Shown here one piece after another: positions 41,857 to 49,344 of a stretch of 64,000 bases of DNA; position 1 is the stretch's first letter, and the number at the start of each line of letters is the position of its first letter. The position numbers and the translations under genes were made by a program. The notes beneath the pieces were generated by a model. That model was not told the DNA's origin. It did no database searches and was given only the letters and a program-made list of their open reading frames with translations. This DNA is from Candidatus Peribacteria bacterium (GTDB lineage Bacteria > Patescibacteriota > Gracilibacteria > Peribacterales > Peribacteraceae), in NCBI GenBank assembly GCA_943350395.1, contig CALRAD010000002.1:1-64000 (forward strand), in the 5' to 3' direction.

Positions 41857-43557
41857 ATGCAACGAATCTGTATCAACAGCTGGTGTGCCGAGGCATTCGA
41901 GATCACTGACGACGATCTTGCTTGCTACAAGAAGCTTGCTCCGGTGATTGGCGGGCAGACCCATGAATTACCTCTTCCAGATTTCTGTTTTTCCTGCCGT
42001 TTGCAGCGCAGACTTGCGTTCTACAACAGTCGGTCTCTCTACAAACGAATATGCGATTTCTCGGGGAAACAGGTTGTCTCGGTCTTCTCTCCGGATAAAC
42101 CTTTTAAGGTGTACGACAAAGATATCTGGTTCAGCGATGCATGGAATCCGCTCTCTTACGGACGTGATTTCGATTTCGACCGTCCGTTTTTTTCGCAATT
42201 CAGAGAACTCATGGAAGCAGTGCCTCAGCTTGCGATCACACACTTTGGCTGGGAGAACATCAATAGTGAGTTCACGAATGATAATTACAAGATCAAGAAT
42301 TGCTATCTGACGTTCGATGGCGAGCAGGCCGAGGATTGTTATTACCTGCATTCATTCGTGATGGATAAAAATTGTGTCGACGGGGTTCATCTGATGCTTT
42401 CGGAGCTTTGCTACGAGTGCGTGCACTGCACGCAGTGCTATGCACTGAGGTTTGCGCGATACTCCAACAACTGCAGCGACAGCGAGTTTCTCCGTGATTG
42501 CATTGGGTGTAAGAACTGCTTCGGCTGCGCGAATCTGAGGCAGAAACAGTACTGCATCTGGAACGAACAGAAGACGAAGCAGGAGTACGAAACGTTCTTG
42601 CAGTCATTCGAATCAAGTTCGCATGACGTTGTACAGGCAATGCGGAAAAAGGCGGAAGACTTCTTCAGCCGTCAGCCCGTGAAGAGTATGCGCGGCGAGC
42701 AGAATCAGAATGTTGTCGGAGACAATATGAATCAGTCGAAGAACGCGCACTGGTGTTTCGATTGTTACAATCAGGAAGACTGCCGCTACACGACGAACTG
42801 CATGATGCCAGCGAAAGATCTCTTCGACGTGCATGTGTGGGGTGATGGGCTCGAGCTCGCCTATGATTGCTGTGTCATCGGTGCCGACTCGCGCGAATTA
42901 TTTTTCGATTACGCAGTCGCATCGAATTGCACGGATATTCTCTATTCGACCTACTGCAGTCAGGGTTGCTCGCATTGCTTCGGTTGCGTAGGGCTGCGGC
43001 GTTCCAAGTATTGTATCTTCAATCAGCAGTATTCCGAAGAAGAGTACGGGAAACTTGTGAACAGAATAATCGATCACATGCGCCAGGCAGGGGAGTGGGG
43101 GCGATTCTTTCCTTCAGAATATTCGTTCTTTGGGTACAACGAGACGATGGCGCAGACGTTCTTCCCGCTGACGAAAGAAGAATGCAAGAAGCGCGGCTAC
43201 CGGTGGTGCGACTACGAAGCAGCAATCGAAGCAACGAGAACGATTCCTGCTGCGCAGTTACCGGATAACAGTGCCGATATTCCGGATGACATCCTGAACT
43301 GGGCGATCGTGTGCGAAGTCAGCAAGAAACCATTCAAGATTATCAAGCAAGAGCTCGATTTCTATCGTACCCATCGCTTGTCGATTCCAAGACGGCACCC
43401 GAATCAGCGGCATTTTGACCGGTACGCTCTCAAAAATCCCTTCAAGCTCTTCGATCGAACGTGTGCGAAGTGCTCGAAAGCGATTCAGACAAGTTATGCG
43501 CCCGACCGCCCCGAAATTGTGTATTGCGAGGAGTGCTACCTAAAGGAGGTGTATTAA
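41857..43557 (+). CDS. Cysteine-rich array protein F (module 2)
   Basis: 566 residues. The N-terminal pair is spaced differently (CINSWC instead of CxxC), and the second pair is CFSCRLQRR. ICDFSGKQVVS and WFSDAWNPLSYGRDFDF follow. First core ends in NEQKTKQEY, second in NQQYSEEEY. The C-terminal part belongs to a second subtype shared with G and H: IPDDILNWAIVCEVSKKPFKI, then CAKCSKAIQTSYAPDRPE plus YCEEC. Start at MQRICINSW, supported by TACAAT. It converges on TrmB3 with 3 bases between. Confidence 0.8.
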   Translation: MQRICINSWCAEAFEITDDDLACYKKLAPVIGGQTHELPLPDFCFSCRLQRRLAFYNSRSLYKRICDFSGKQVVSVFSPDKPFKVYDKDIWFSDAWNPLSYGRDFDFDRPFFSQFRELMEAVPQLAITHFGWENINSEFTNDNYKIKNCYLTFDGEQAEDCYYLHSFVMDKNCVDGVHLMLSELCYECVHCTQCYALRFARYSNNCSDSEFLRDCIGCKNCFGCANLRQKQYCIWNEQKTKQEYETFLQSFESSSHDVVQAMRKKAEDFFSRQPVKSMRGEQNQNVVGDNMNQSKNAHWCFDCYNQEDCRYTTNCMMPAKDLFDVHVWGDGLELAYDCCVIGADSRELFFDYAVASNCTDILYSTYCSQGCSHCFGCVGLRRSKYCIFNQQYSEEEYGKLVNRIIDHMRQAGEWGRFFPSEYSFFGYNETMAQTFFPLTKEECKKRGYRWCDYEAAIEATRTIPAAQLPDNSADIPDDILNWAIVCEVSKKPFKIIKQELDFYRTHRLSIPRRHPNQRHFDRYALKNPFKLFDRTCAKCSKAIQTSYAPDRPEIVYCEECYLKEVY

Positions 43558-43560
43558 AGT

Positions 43561-44340
43561 TTATTCTTTCAATCCTTGCATCGGCTGCTTGTCGGCACTC
43601 GCCCCCTTCCATGCGAGTTCAAAGACAGCACGCTCGGTCTTCGTGTAGACGGAACTCTCGATGATCATGCCAATGAGTTCATTCGGATTGAGTGACAAAA
43701 TTGCCGCACGGTCGTTGTAGAATGTGATCTGATACTCGAAGGGTGCCGAAGCAGGATCCACGAATAGCACTTCCACGAGGTACGTATGGAATCCCTGCGG
43801 ATAACAGTGACCAAGATGACGGAGTCCTTCGTTGGAATGCGGCGAAAGGAAGCGCGTTCGGATACGTCTCTCGAGTTTCTGATTCGCGTAGTGGATGAGT
43901 TCGTTCTCAGGGAGCACGCTCGGAAGTGCACCGAAATCCGTGTAGCCGATAATCTCATGCTCGGCATTCAGCGTGTCTTCGAGGACGTTTCTGATCCCTT
44001 CAGTTCCTTCGTAGTACTGGATCTTCGGCTTGTAGGCGAGTGCATGGGTCATCGAGAGAAGTTCAGGCAGAATTTTCTCCGCACGCTCGAGTTTCTGTTG
44101 CTGCTTCCGGACGAGAATACGCGGGTCTTCTGCTGAGAAGTGACGAACATTGTTTTTGGAGAATTGCGAGATCAGTCCTTTCGATGTCAGTCCTTCCAGA
44201 ATTTTATAACACACCACGCGGTGCACTCCCGCCTGCTTCGCGATCGCACTGACGTACGATCCGCCGAGTTCAAGCAGTGCGATATACACTTTCGCTTCGT
44301 CGTCGCTTAAGCCGAGTTCGATCAAGTCAGAAGATTTCAT
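43561..44340 (-). CDS. TrmB-family transcriptional regulator 3
   Basis: 259 residues. Winged helix: SDLIELGLSDDEAKVYIALLE, VSAIAKQAGVHRVVCYKILE, LTSKGLISQFSKNNVRHF. The sensor region starts at KIQYYEGTEGIRNVLEDTL. It is most similar to regulator 1, which shares SQ(Y/F)-x-KN and C-x-x-I in the same places. It is divergent from gene G. TATTAC (44353-44348) ends 7 bases before the ATG and lies inside an inverted repeat. Confidence 0.85.
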   Translation of the reverse strand: MKSSDLIELGLSDDEAKVYIALLELGGSYVSAIAKQAGVHRVVCYKILEGLTSKGLISQFSKNNVRHFSAEDPRILVRKQQQKLERAEKILPELLSMTHALAYKPKIQYYEGTEGIRNVLEDTLNAEHEIIGYTDFGALPSVLPENELIHYANQKLERRIRTRFLSPHSNEGLRHLGHCYPQGFHTYLVEVLFVDPASAPFEYQITFYNDRAAILSLNPNELIGMIIESSVYTKTERAVFELAWKGASADKQPMQGLKE

Positions 44341-44342
44341 GC

Positions 44343-44378
44343 TTGTTGTAATAAAATTACTACAAATAGAATATTCTA
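44343..44378. promoter_or_regulatory. Operator candidates, TrmB3 / gene G
   Basis: TTGTTGTAAT-AAA-ATTACTACAA (44343-44365, one mismatch) covers the TrmB3 -10. A separate perfect palindrome, TAGAATATTCTA, follows at 44367-44378. Both sit between the regulator and gene G. Confidence 0.55.
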
Positions 44379-44429
44379 ATAATATGGCTTCTGTAAAGCA
44401 AGATATAGATCTTTATCTTTTTGAGTGTA

Positions 44430-44457
44430 TTGACTACTTTACATTTATGACTAGGAT
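44430..44457 (+). promoter_or_regulatory. Promoter of gene G
   Basis: TTGACT (44430-44435), 16 bases, TAGGAT (44452-44457), then 7 bases to the ATG at 44465. One of the few complete -35/-10 pairs with a leaderless layout in the array. Confidence 0.6.
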
Positions 44458-44464
44458 GACTTGC

Positions 44465-46156
44465 ATGCAAACCTTCTGCGCCTCCTGCGCTCTGTCATTC
44501 ACGGTCATGGATGACGATCTTGCGTTCTACGATCAAGTTTCGCCGATCTTCGGAGGGAAGAAATATGGCATCCCTCCACCAACGCTTTGTCCGGATTGCA
44601 GACAGCAGAGGCGACTCAGCATCGTGAATGAAAGAAATTTTTATACAACCACATGCGGCCTCTGTAAAAAACGAACGATGACTGAGCATCCTTCGGAGAG
44701 CGGCAAGACAGTTTATTGTCGAGATTGCTGGTTCAGCGATCGTTGGGACAGCTGTTCGTATGGCAAGGACGTCGATTTCACACAACCGATTTTTCCTCAG
44801 ATTTTAGAGCTCGTTCGCTCTGTTCCTGCGCTCAACTTGCTTGCCGAAGGAACGAACGTGAACTCGGATTACATTCACTATGCAGGATACGCAAAGAATT
44901 GTTACTTGATCATGCATGCGGACTTCTGCGAGGACTGTTACTACGGATACGGTTTCAAGAAGAACACGAGCTGTGTCGACGGATTTTATAATCTGAGTTG
45001 CCAGCTCTGCTACGACTGCGTCGATGTGCACAGTTGTTACGGACTGAAGGGATCTCAGGACTGTGTAAACTGTTCCTCTTCCGCTTTCCTCCGCGACTGC
45101 ATCGGTTGCAAGAACTGTTTTCTCTGTGCGGGGCTACGCAACAAAGAATATTGTTTTGAGAACGAGCAGCTCAGCAAAGCTGACTACGAGGCGAGAGTGG
45201 CTGCGATCGATCTTTCATCCTACAGGCAGTACCAAGGATGCAAGGTGAAGAGAGCGGAGGTTGAGAAGAATCATCCTTTCAAACAACTCCACACGCACAA
45301 TCTCGAAAACTGCTCGGGCGACTATCTCCAGAATTGCAAAGACACGCAGTGCAGTTTCGATTGCGAGGATGTCGAGCGCGGTAAATTTCTCTATCAGGTC
45401 GTGACCGGAGCCAAGAATGTCTATGATATTTATCAATACGGTTTGAATCTTCGGGAGTCCTACGAATGTTCCATTGCTGGCACAGAAAGTTACGGGATTC
45501 GCTTCACACACAATGCGCATAACAGTTGTGCAGAACTTCTGTACTGTTGGTACATTCAGACATCGAAAAACTGTTTTGGTTGCGTCAATATGAATCGAAA
45601 GCAGTATTGCATCTTCAACAAGCAGTACACGAAGCAGCAGTACGAGGAACTTGTACCCAAGATTATCGACTACATGAAGAAAACAGGCGAGTGGGGAGAG
45701 TTTTTTCCGACGACCTTTTCGCCATTCGGGTATAACAAGTCGTCTGCACAGATGTATTACCCGCTGACGAAAGCCGAGGCGCTGAAGCGCGGTTGGAAGT
45801 GGGATGACAGCAAAGAGGAGCCTCCGGTTGTGTCAAAAATCATCGCTGCCTCGATGCTTCCGGATGCGATCACGGATATTCCCGATGACATTTTGAACTG
45901 GGCGGTGGAATGCGAGGTGACAAATAAGCCCTATAAAATCACACCGCAGGAACTCCGGTTCTACCGCGAGCAGAATCTTCCGGTTCCGAGGCGATGTCCC
46001 GACCAGCGTCATCTCGATCGATTTGCACAGCGCAATCCGAGAAAGTTCTTCGATCGTCCCTGCGCAAAATGCAAAAAAGCAATTCGGACAACATATAGTC
46101 CTGAGGAGCCCGAAACAGTCTATTGCGAGGAGTGCTATCTCACCTCCGTTTACTAA
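44465..46156 (+). CDS. Cysteine-rich array protein G (module 3)
   Basis: 563 residues starting MQTFCASCALSF; the track's 42 extra N-terminal residues lie upstream of the promoter. N-terminal ribbon CASC...CPDCRQQRR. Where the siblings have KCDLTGKQIIS...VYD, this copy has TTCGLCKKRTMTEHP...VYCRDCWFSDRWD, a complete extra CxxC-CxxC ribbon. First core ends in NEQLSKADY, second in NKQYTKQQY. The C-terminal subtype is IPDDILNWAVECEVTNKPYKI, then CAKCKKAIRTTYSPEEPE plus YCEEC. Only cysteine-rich gene of its module. Confidence 0.8.
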   Translation: MQTFCASCALSFTVMDDDLAFYDQVSPIFGGKKYGIPPPTLCPDCRQQRRLSIVNERNFYTTTCGLCKKRTMTEHPSESGKTVYCRDCWFSDRWDSCSYGKDVDFTQPIFPQILELVRSVPALNLLAEGTNVNSDYIHYAGYAKNCYLIMHADFCEDCYYGYGFKKNTSCVDGFYNLSCQLCYDCVDVHSCYGLKGSQDCVNCSSSAFLRDCIGCKNCFLCAGLRNKEYCFENEQLSKADYEARVAAIDLSSYRQYQGCKVKRAEVEKNHPFKQLHTHNLENCSGDYLQNCKDTQCSFDCEDVERGKFLYQVVTGAKNVYDIYQYGLNLRESYECSIAGTESYGIRFTHNAHNSCAELLYCWYIQTSKNCFGCVNMNRKQYCIFNKQYTKQQYEELVPKIIDYMKKTGEWGEFFPTTFSPFGYNKSSAQMYYPLTKAEALKRGWKWDDSKEEPPVVSKIIAASMLPDAITDIPDDILNWAVECEVTNKPYKITPQELRFYREQNLPVPRRCPDQRHLDRFAQRNPRKFFDRPCAKCKKAIRTTYSPEEPETVYCEECYLTSVY

Positions 46157-46907
46157 TCTTCGGCTCCGGCAGCAAATCCCACATCATCTTCCACCAGATG
46201 CGATAACTCGCCGCGAGGCGGGGGCTCACCATCACGAAGATCGTGAGATCGTCTTCCAGTTTTCCGAATCCGAGTCCTGTGAACGTTACGACATGATCAC
46301 CGAAAACTTCGATCGCGGACTCTGATGTGTATTTCTTCGGTGCAAATTTATACGGCTTGCCGACGGCTTCGGGCACATGAGGCACTTTCTCCTGCACTTC
46401 CCAGTCAAAGATGTGATGAAATTTCATTTTCTTCTTCTTTGCCTCGGTCAGAAACCATTTCGTGAACGTCTCCAGCCGTGGATCGAACCAACCGCCCTTC
46501 GCGCCGAACTCGTACATATCTTCGCCGACTTTCAGTGCCTCACGCAGAAAGTTTTTCATTCCCTCGACGCCTTTATAGATGTACGCGCGCTGCACGGCAC
46601 GTTGCGATCGATACGTCGAAAAGAGCTCGGGGAGTGCCTTATCGAGCAGGCGTTCTTTCTCTTTCACAAGCTCCATCAGCTTTCCCGGTTCTACTGCTTC
46701 GTAGACGGTTTCTCCCTGGCTGAAGACCTCTGATACAAGCCCCTTTTCGATAAGTCTATGCACTGCATCGTACGCATTGCGGCGATGGACCCCTGAGCGT
46801 AGTGCAATCGTCGACACGCCGGAACCTCCGAATGTCAGGAGTGCTTCGTAAATGCGCGCTTCATTCGGAGAGAGACCGAGTTCTTGGAAGAGTTCTGCAT
46901 GCAACAT
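46140..46907 (-). CDS. TrmB-family transcriptional regulator 4
   Basis: 255 residues. Winged helix LFQELGLSPNEARIYEALL, VSTIALRSGVHRRNAYDAVH, LIEKGLVSEVFSQGE. The sensor region includes RAYIYKGVEGMKNFLREAL. Met codons at 46913 and 46907 are possible. TATACT (46920-46915) ends 7 bases before 46907 but only 1 before 46913, so I use 46907. Its tail overlaps the end of gene G by 17 bases. It is divergent from the 47011-H unit. Confidence 0.83.
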   Translation of the reverse strand: MLHAELFQELGLSPNEARIYEALLTFGGSGVSTIALRSGVHRRNAYDAVHRLIEKGLVSEVFSQGETVYEAVEPGKLMELVKEKERLLDKALPELFSTYRSQRAVQRAYIYKGVEGMKNFLREALKVGEDMYEFGAKGGWFDPRLETFTKWFLTEAKKKKMKFHHIFDWEVQEKVPHVPEAVGKPYKFAPKKYTSESAIEVFGDHVVTFTGLGFGKLEDDLTIFVMVSPRLAASYRIWWKMMWDLLPEPKISKRR

Positions 46908-46977
46908 AGACATCAGTATAGCAGATTGTGGTGATAACTGCCACCTTATGGTGATCTATGCTACTCATTTGAAATTC

Positions 46978-46984
46978 CTATAAT
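46978..46984 (+). promoter_or_regulatory. Possible -10 of the 47011-H operon
   Basis: TATAAT lies about 27 bases before the ATG at 47011. An overlapping alternative, TTGACA-17-TCTAAT, would place the start of transcription inside the gene. A GGTG...CACC inverted repeat (about 46930-46945) lies between this and the TrmB4 -10. Confidence 0.35.
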
Positions 46985-47010
46985 TGACACAGTTTCCTAA
47001 TCATTCTCTA

Positions 47011-47502
47011 ATGACTACAGAATCTTCTCGCAACCCGGCTGAAGCAAAAGCTATGATGCTGTATTTCACTGACCTGCTGGGTCAGGGATGGGAAGGTCGA
47101 CTCTATCACCTGTTGAATGCGGGGAGTGTATTTGCAGGTGCTCGAAATGTAACTACTGCCGAAGAGGCAATGGCCTATTCTGAAAGTTTACTTTCACAAG
47201 TGCCGACGGAGGAAAAAGATATGATTGCTTCCTATGTGAAAAGTATGTGTGGAGAAGGCAGAAATGTCGTATTTCTCGCTAACCCAACGATTGTTTATGG
47301 CAACGCTGAATTTCATTTATTCGGTGCTCGGCACCAGAATGTGGGAAGCGTGAATCTGTTCTCTCTTCCCTTGGTTCGATTCAGAACTATATGCGAATTG
47401 AGGGGTTGGCAGGAGCCGGAAGCTGACGCAGGTAGTCCAATCGATTCTGCGAAGCAGGAGGAACGAAGAAAGCTGGATCAATTATTTTCCTCTCTCCGAT
47501 GA
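47011..47502 (+). CDS. Hypothetical protein coupled to gene H, 163 aa
   Basis: Not recognised. A soluble protein with one Cys near the middle: MMLYFTDLLGQGWEGRLYHL, SLLSQVPTEEKDMIASYVK, a more beta-like middle (VVFLANPTIVYGNAEFHLFG) and a charged helical end. Its stop overlaps the start of cysteine-rich gene H by 4 bases (ATGA), which implies translational coupling. It is the only gene in the array that is neither a cysteine-rich paralogue nor a regulator, and so may be a partner of H. Confidence 0.6.
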   Translation: MTTESSRNPAEAKAMMLYFTDLLGQGWEGRLYHLLNAGSVFAGARNVTTAEEAMAYSESLLSQVPTEEKDMIASYVKSMCGEGRNVVFLANPTIVYGNAEFHLFGARHQNVGSVNLFSLPLVRFRTICELRGWQEPEADAGSPIDSAKQEERRKLDQLFSSLR

Positions 47503-49226
47503 ATGCAATCTGCTCCCTCTGTTCGGCTCCGTTTGAAATCACGCAAGACGATCTTGCATGCTACGAAAAAGTTTCCCCTGTGTTTGCAGGAAAAACCTTT
47601 ACGATTCCACCCCCGACTCGTTGCCCCGATTGCAGGAACAGACGTCGAATGAGCTGGCGTAATGATCGGTATTTCTACAAAAGGAAATGTGATCTCACCG
47701 GTGAAAATTTTCTTTCGATCTTTCCGGCGGACTCGCCCTATGTCGTCTATAAACCGAGCGCTTGGTACAGCGACAAGTGGGATCCTATGGAGTATGGTCG
47801 TTCCTTCGATTTTTCCTGTCCGTTTTTTGAGCAACTTGAGGAACTGATGCGGATTGTGCCGCAGATCGGCATTGACGTCATCAATTGCGAGAATTCGGAG
47901 TATTGCAACTACTGCGGGGATGATAAGAATTGCTATCTCGATATCGCGGGAGAGGGGAACGAAGACTGTTACTTCAATCTATTCATCAAGCACTGCACGA
48001 ATTGTGCTGACTGCACATTCTGCTATCACAGCACGCTGTGTTACGAGTGTATCAACTGCTATAACAGTTACAGCTGTAGATTCAGTCAGTATCTCGAGAA
48101 CTGTAATGACTGTATTGGCTGCTTCGATTGCAAAGGCACGAAGGATTGTGCGTTTTCTGTGAATTTGCGCGGCAAACAGTATCAGATTTTCAATGTGCAG
48201 TACGAGAAAGCAGAGTACGAGCGCAGGATTCAAGAAATGCGTCTGGATACTTTTAGCGGATGGCAGTCTGCAGGGGGGCAGTGGCAGACATTCCGCATCG
48301 AGAAAGGCATCTACAGAGACATGTACACGCTCAATTGTCAGAACTGCAACGGAAATGACATTCAGAATTCGAAGAATTGCAGCGCCGCGTTTAATGTTCT
48401 CAATTGCGAGGACAGCAGCTACCTCAGTGACGTGCTCGATGCACGCGATTGCCGCGATCTCAACTACTCACTCTATAAACCGGAATGCAGCTACGAACTC
48501 TGCAGTACCTTGGCTCTTACATTCTCTGCATTCAACATGGCTTCGCACTACTCAAGCAACATTTTTTACTGTCAGAAAGTGAATCACTGTAAGAATCTTT
48601 TCGGTTGCATCGGTTTTGCACTCGGGCAGAAGCAGTATTGCATTCTCAATAAGCAGTACACGAAAGCAGAGTACGAAGATCTGGTGCCGAAGATCATCGA
48701 ACATATGAGAAACGATGGTGGCGGTGCCATGAACCGTGCGAGCGGAGCGAGCTCTGGTTCATGGGGCGAATTCTTTCCGGAAACGATCAGTCAGTACGCG
48801 TACAACGAAACAGTCGCGCAGGAATATTATCCTCTGTCCCGCGATGAAGTGACGAGTCGTGGTTGGAAGTGGCGGGAACAGATTGATGAAATGCCGAAAG
48901 TTGAGAGAGTCATCGAGGCATCGAAGCTTCCGGAAACGATCGCTGATATTCCCGATGATATTTTGAATTGGGCGATTCGATGCGAAGCGACCAATCGTCC
49001 GTTCAAGATCATCAGGCAGGAATTGGAGTTCTACCGGAATTTGCAGTTGCCGATTCCGCGTGTGCACCCCGATGAGCGTCACCGACAGAGGATGATCCGG
49101 AGAAACCCGCGAACACTCTGGGATCGTGTCTGTACAAAATGCAAGAAGGCGATCAGAACGACGTATGCACCCGATAGGCCGGAGATCGTGTATTGCGAAT
49201 CTTGTTATCTTGAAACAGTCTATTGA
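47499..49226 (+). CDS. Cysteine-rich array protein H (module 4)
   Basis: 575 residues, the longest member. N-terminal CSLC...CPDCRNRRR with the long loop, KCDLTGENFLS, WYSDKWDPMEYGRSFDF. The first core has CYECINCYNSYSC and ends in NVQYEKAEY; the second ends in NKQYTKAEY. Between that and GEFFPETISQYAYNET it carries an extra Gly/Ala/Ser-rich insert (GGGAMNRASGASSGS). The C-terminal subtype matches F and G: IPDDILNWAIRCEATNRPFKI, then CTKCKKAIRTTYAPDRPE plus YCESC. Last gene of the array. Confidence 0.8.
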   Translation: MNAICSLCSAPFEITQDDLACYEKVSPVFAGKTFTIPPPTRCPDCRNRRRMSWRNDRYFYKRKCDLTGENFLSIFPADSPYVVYKPSAWYSDKWDPMEYGRSFDFSCPFFEQLEELMRIVPQIGIDVINCENSEYCNYCGDDKNCYLDIAGEGNEDCYFNLFIKHCTNCADCTFCYHSTLCYECINCYNSYSCRFSQYLENCNDCIGCFDCKGTKDCAFSVNLRGKQYQIFNVQYEKAEYERRIQEMRLDTFSGWQSAGGQWQTFRIEKGIYRDMYTLNCQNCNGNDIQNSKNCSAAFNVLNCEDSSYLSDVLDARDCRDLNYSLYKPECSYELCSTLALTFSAFNMASHYSSNIFYCQKVNHCKNLFGCIGFALGQKQYCILNKQYTKAEYEDLVPKIIEHMRNDGGGAMNRASGASSGSWGEFFPETISQYAYNETVAQEYYPLSRDEVTSRGWKWREQIDEMPKVERVIEASKLPETIADIPDDILNWAIRCEATNRPFKIIRQELEFYRNLQLPIPRVHPDERHRQRMIRRNPRTLWDRVCTKCKKAIRTTYAPDRPEIVYCESCYLETVY

Positions 49227-49232
49227 ATATCT

Positions 49233-49309
49233 CCAGCGCGGCCTTCCAGGCCGCGTCGCAGCCAGCAGCCTTCGCTAAGGCTATGGCCGCCAGGGGATGG
49301 CTGCGCTGG
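49233..49309. repeat. Palindromic element after the array
   Basis: CCAGCGC (49233-49239) and GCGCTGG (49303-49309) are inverted ends. Inside are GCGGCCTTCCAGGCCGC and the core AGCCTTCGCTAAGGCTATGGCCG, which resembles the inserts at 52.96 and 53.39 kb. The rest of the 118-base gap carries only the promoter of the next gene. Confidence 0.55.
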
Positions 49310-49329
49310 CAAAAACGCCCATTATGCGC

Positions 49330-49335
49330 TATAAT
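49330..49335 (+). promoter_or_regulatory. -10 of the VirD4-like gene
   Basis: TATAAT, 9 bases before the ATG at 49345. Confidence 0.5.
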
Positions 49336-49344
49336 TAGCTCTTA

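Noticed and set aside
46984-47010. TTG start at 46984 for the 163-aa gene
   Set aside because: That TTG is part of a TTGACA-like stretch next to TATAAT; the ATG at 47011 is the simpler start.
32524-49226. CRISPR-like regular repetition inside the array
   Set aside because: The periodic TGC/TGT pattern is codon repetition from CxxC motifs, without constant repeats or unique spacers.
32524-49226. CoA-transferase (CaiB/BaiF) or metallothionein label for the cysteine-rich proteins
   Set aside because: I have an uncertain memory of automatic CaiB/BaiF labels on similar CPR proteins, but no CoA-transferase motif is visible. Metallothioneins are far smaller and lack the YNET and IIPQEL blocks.
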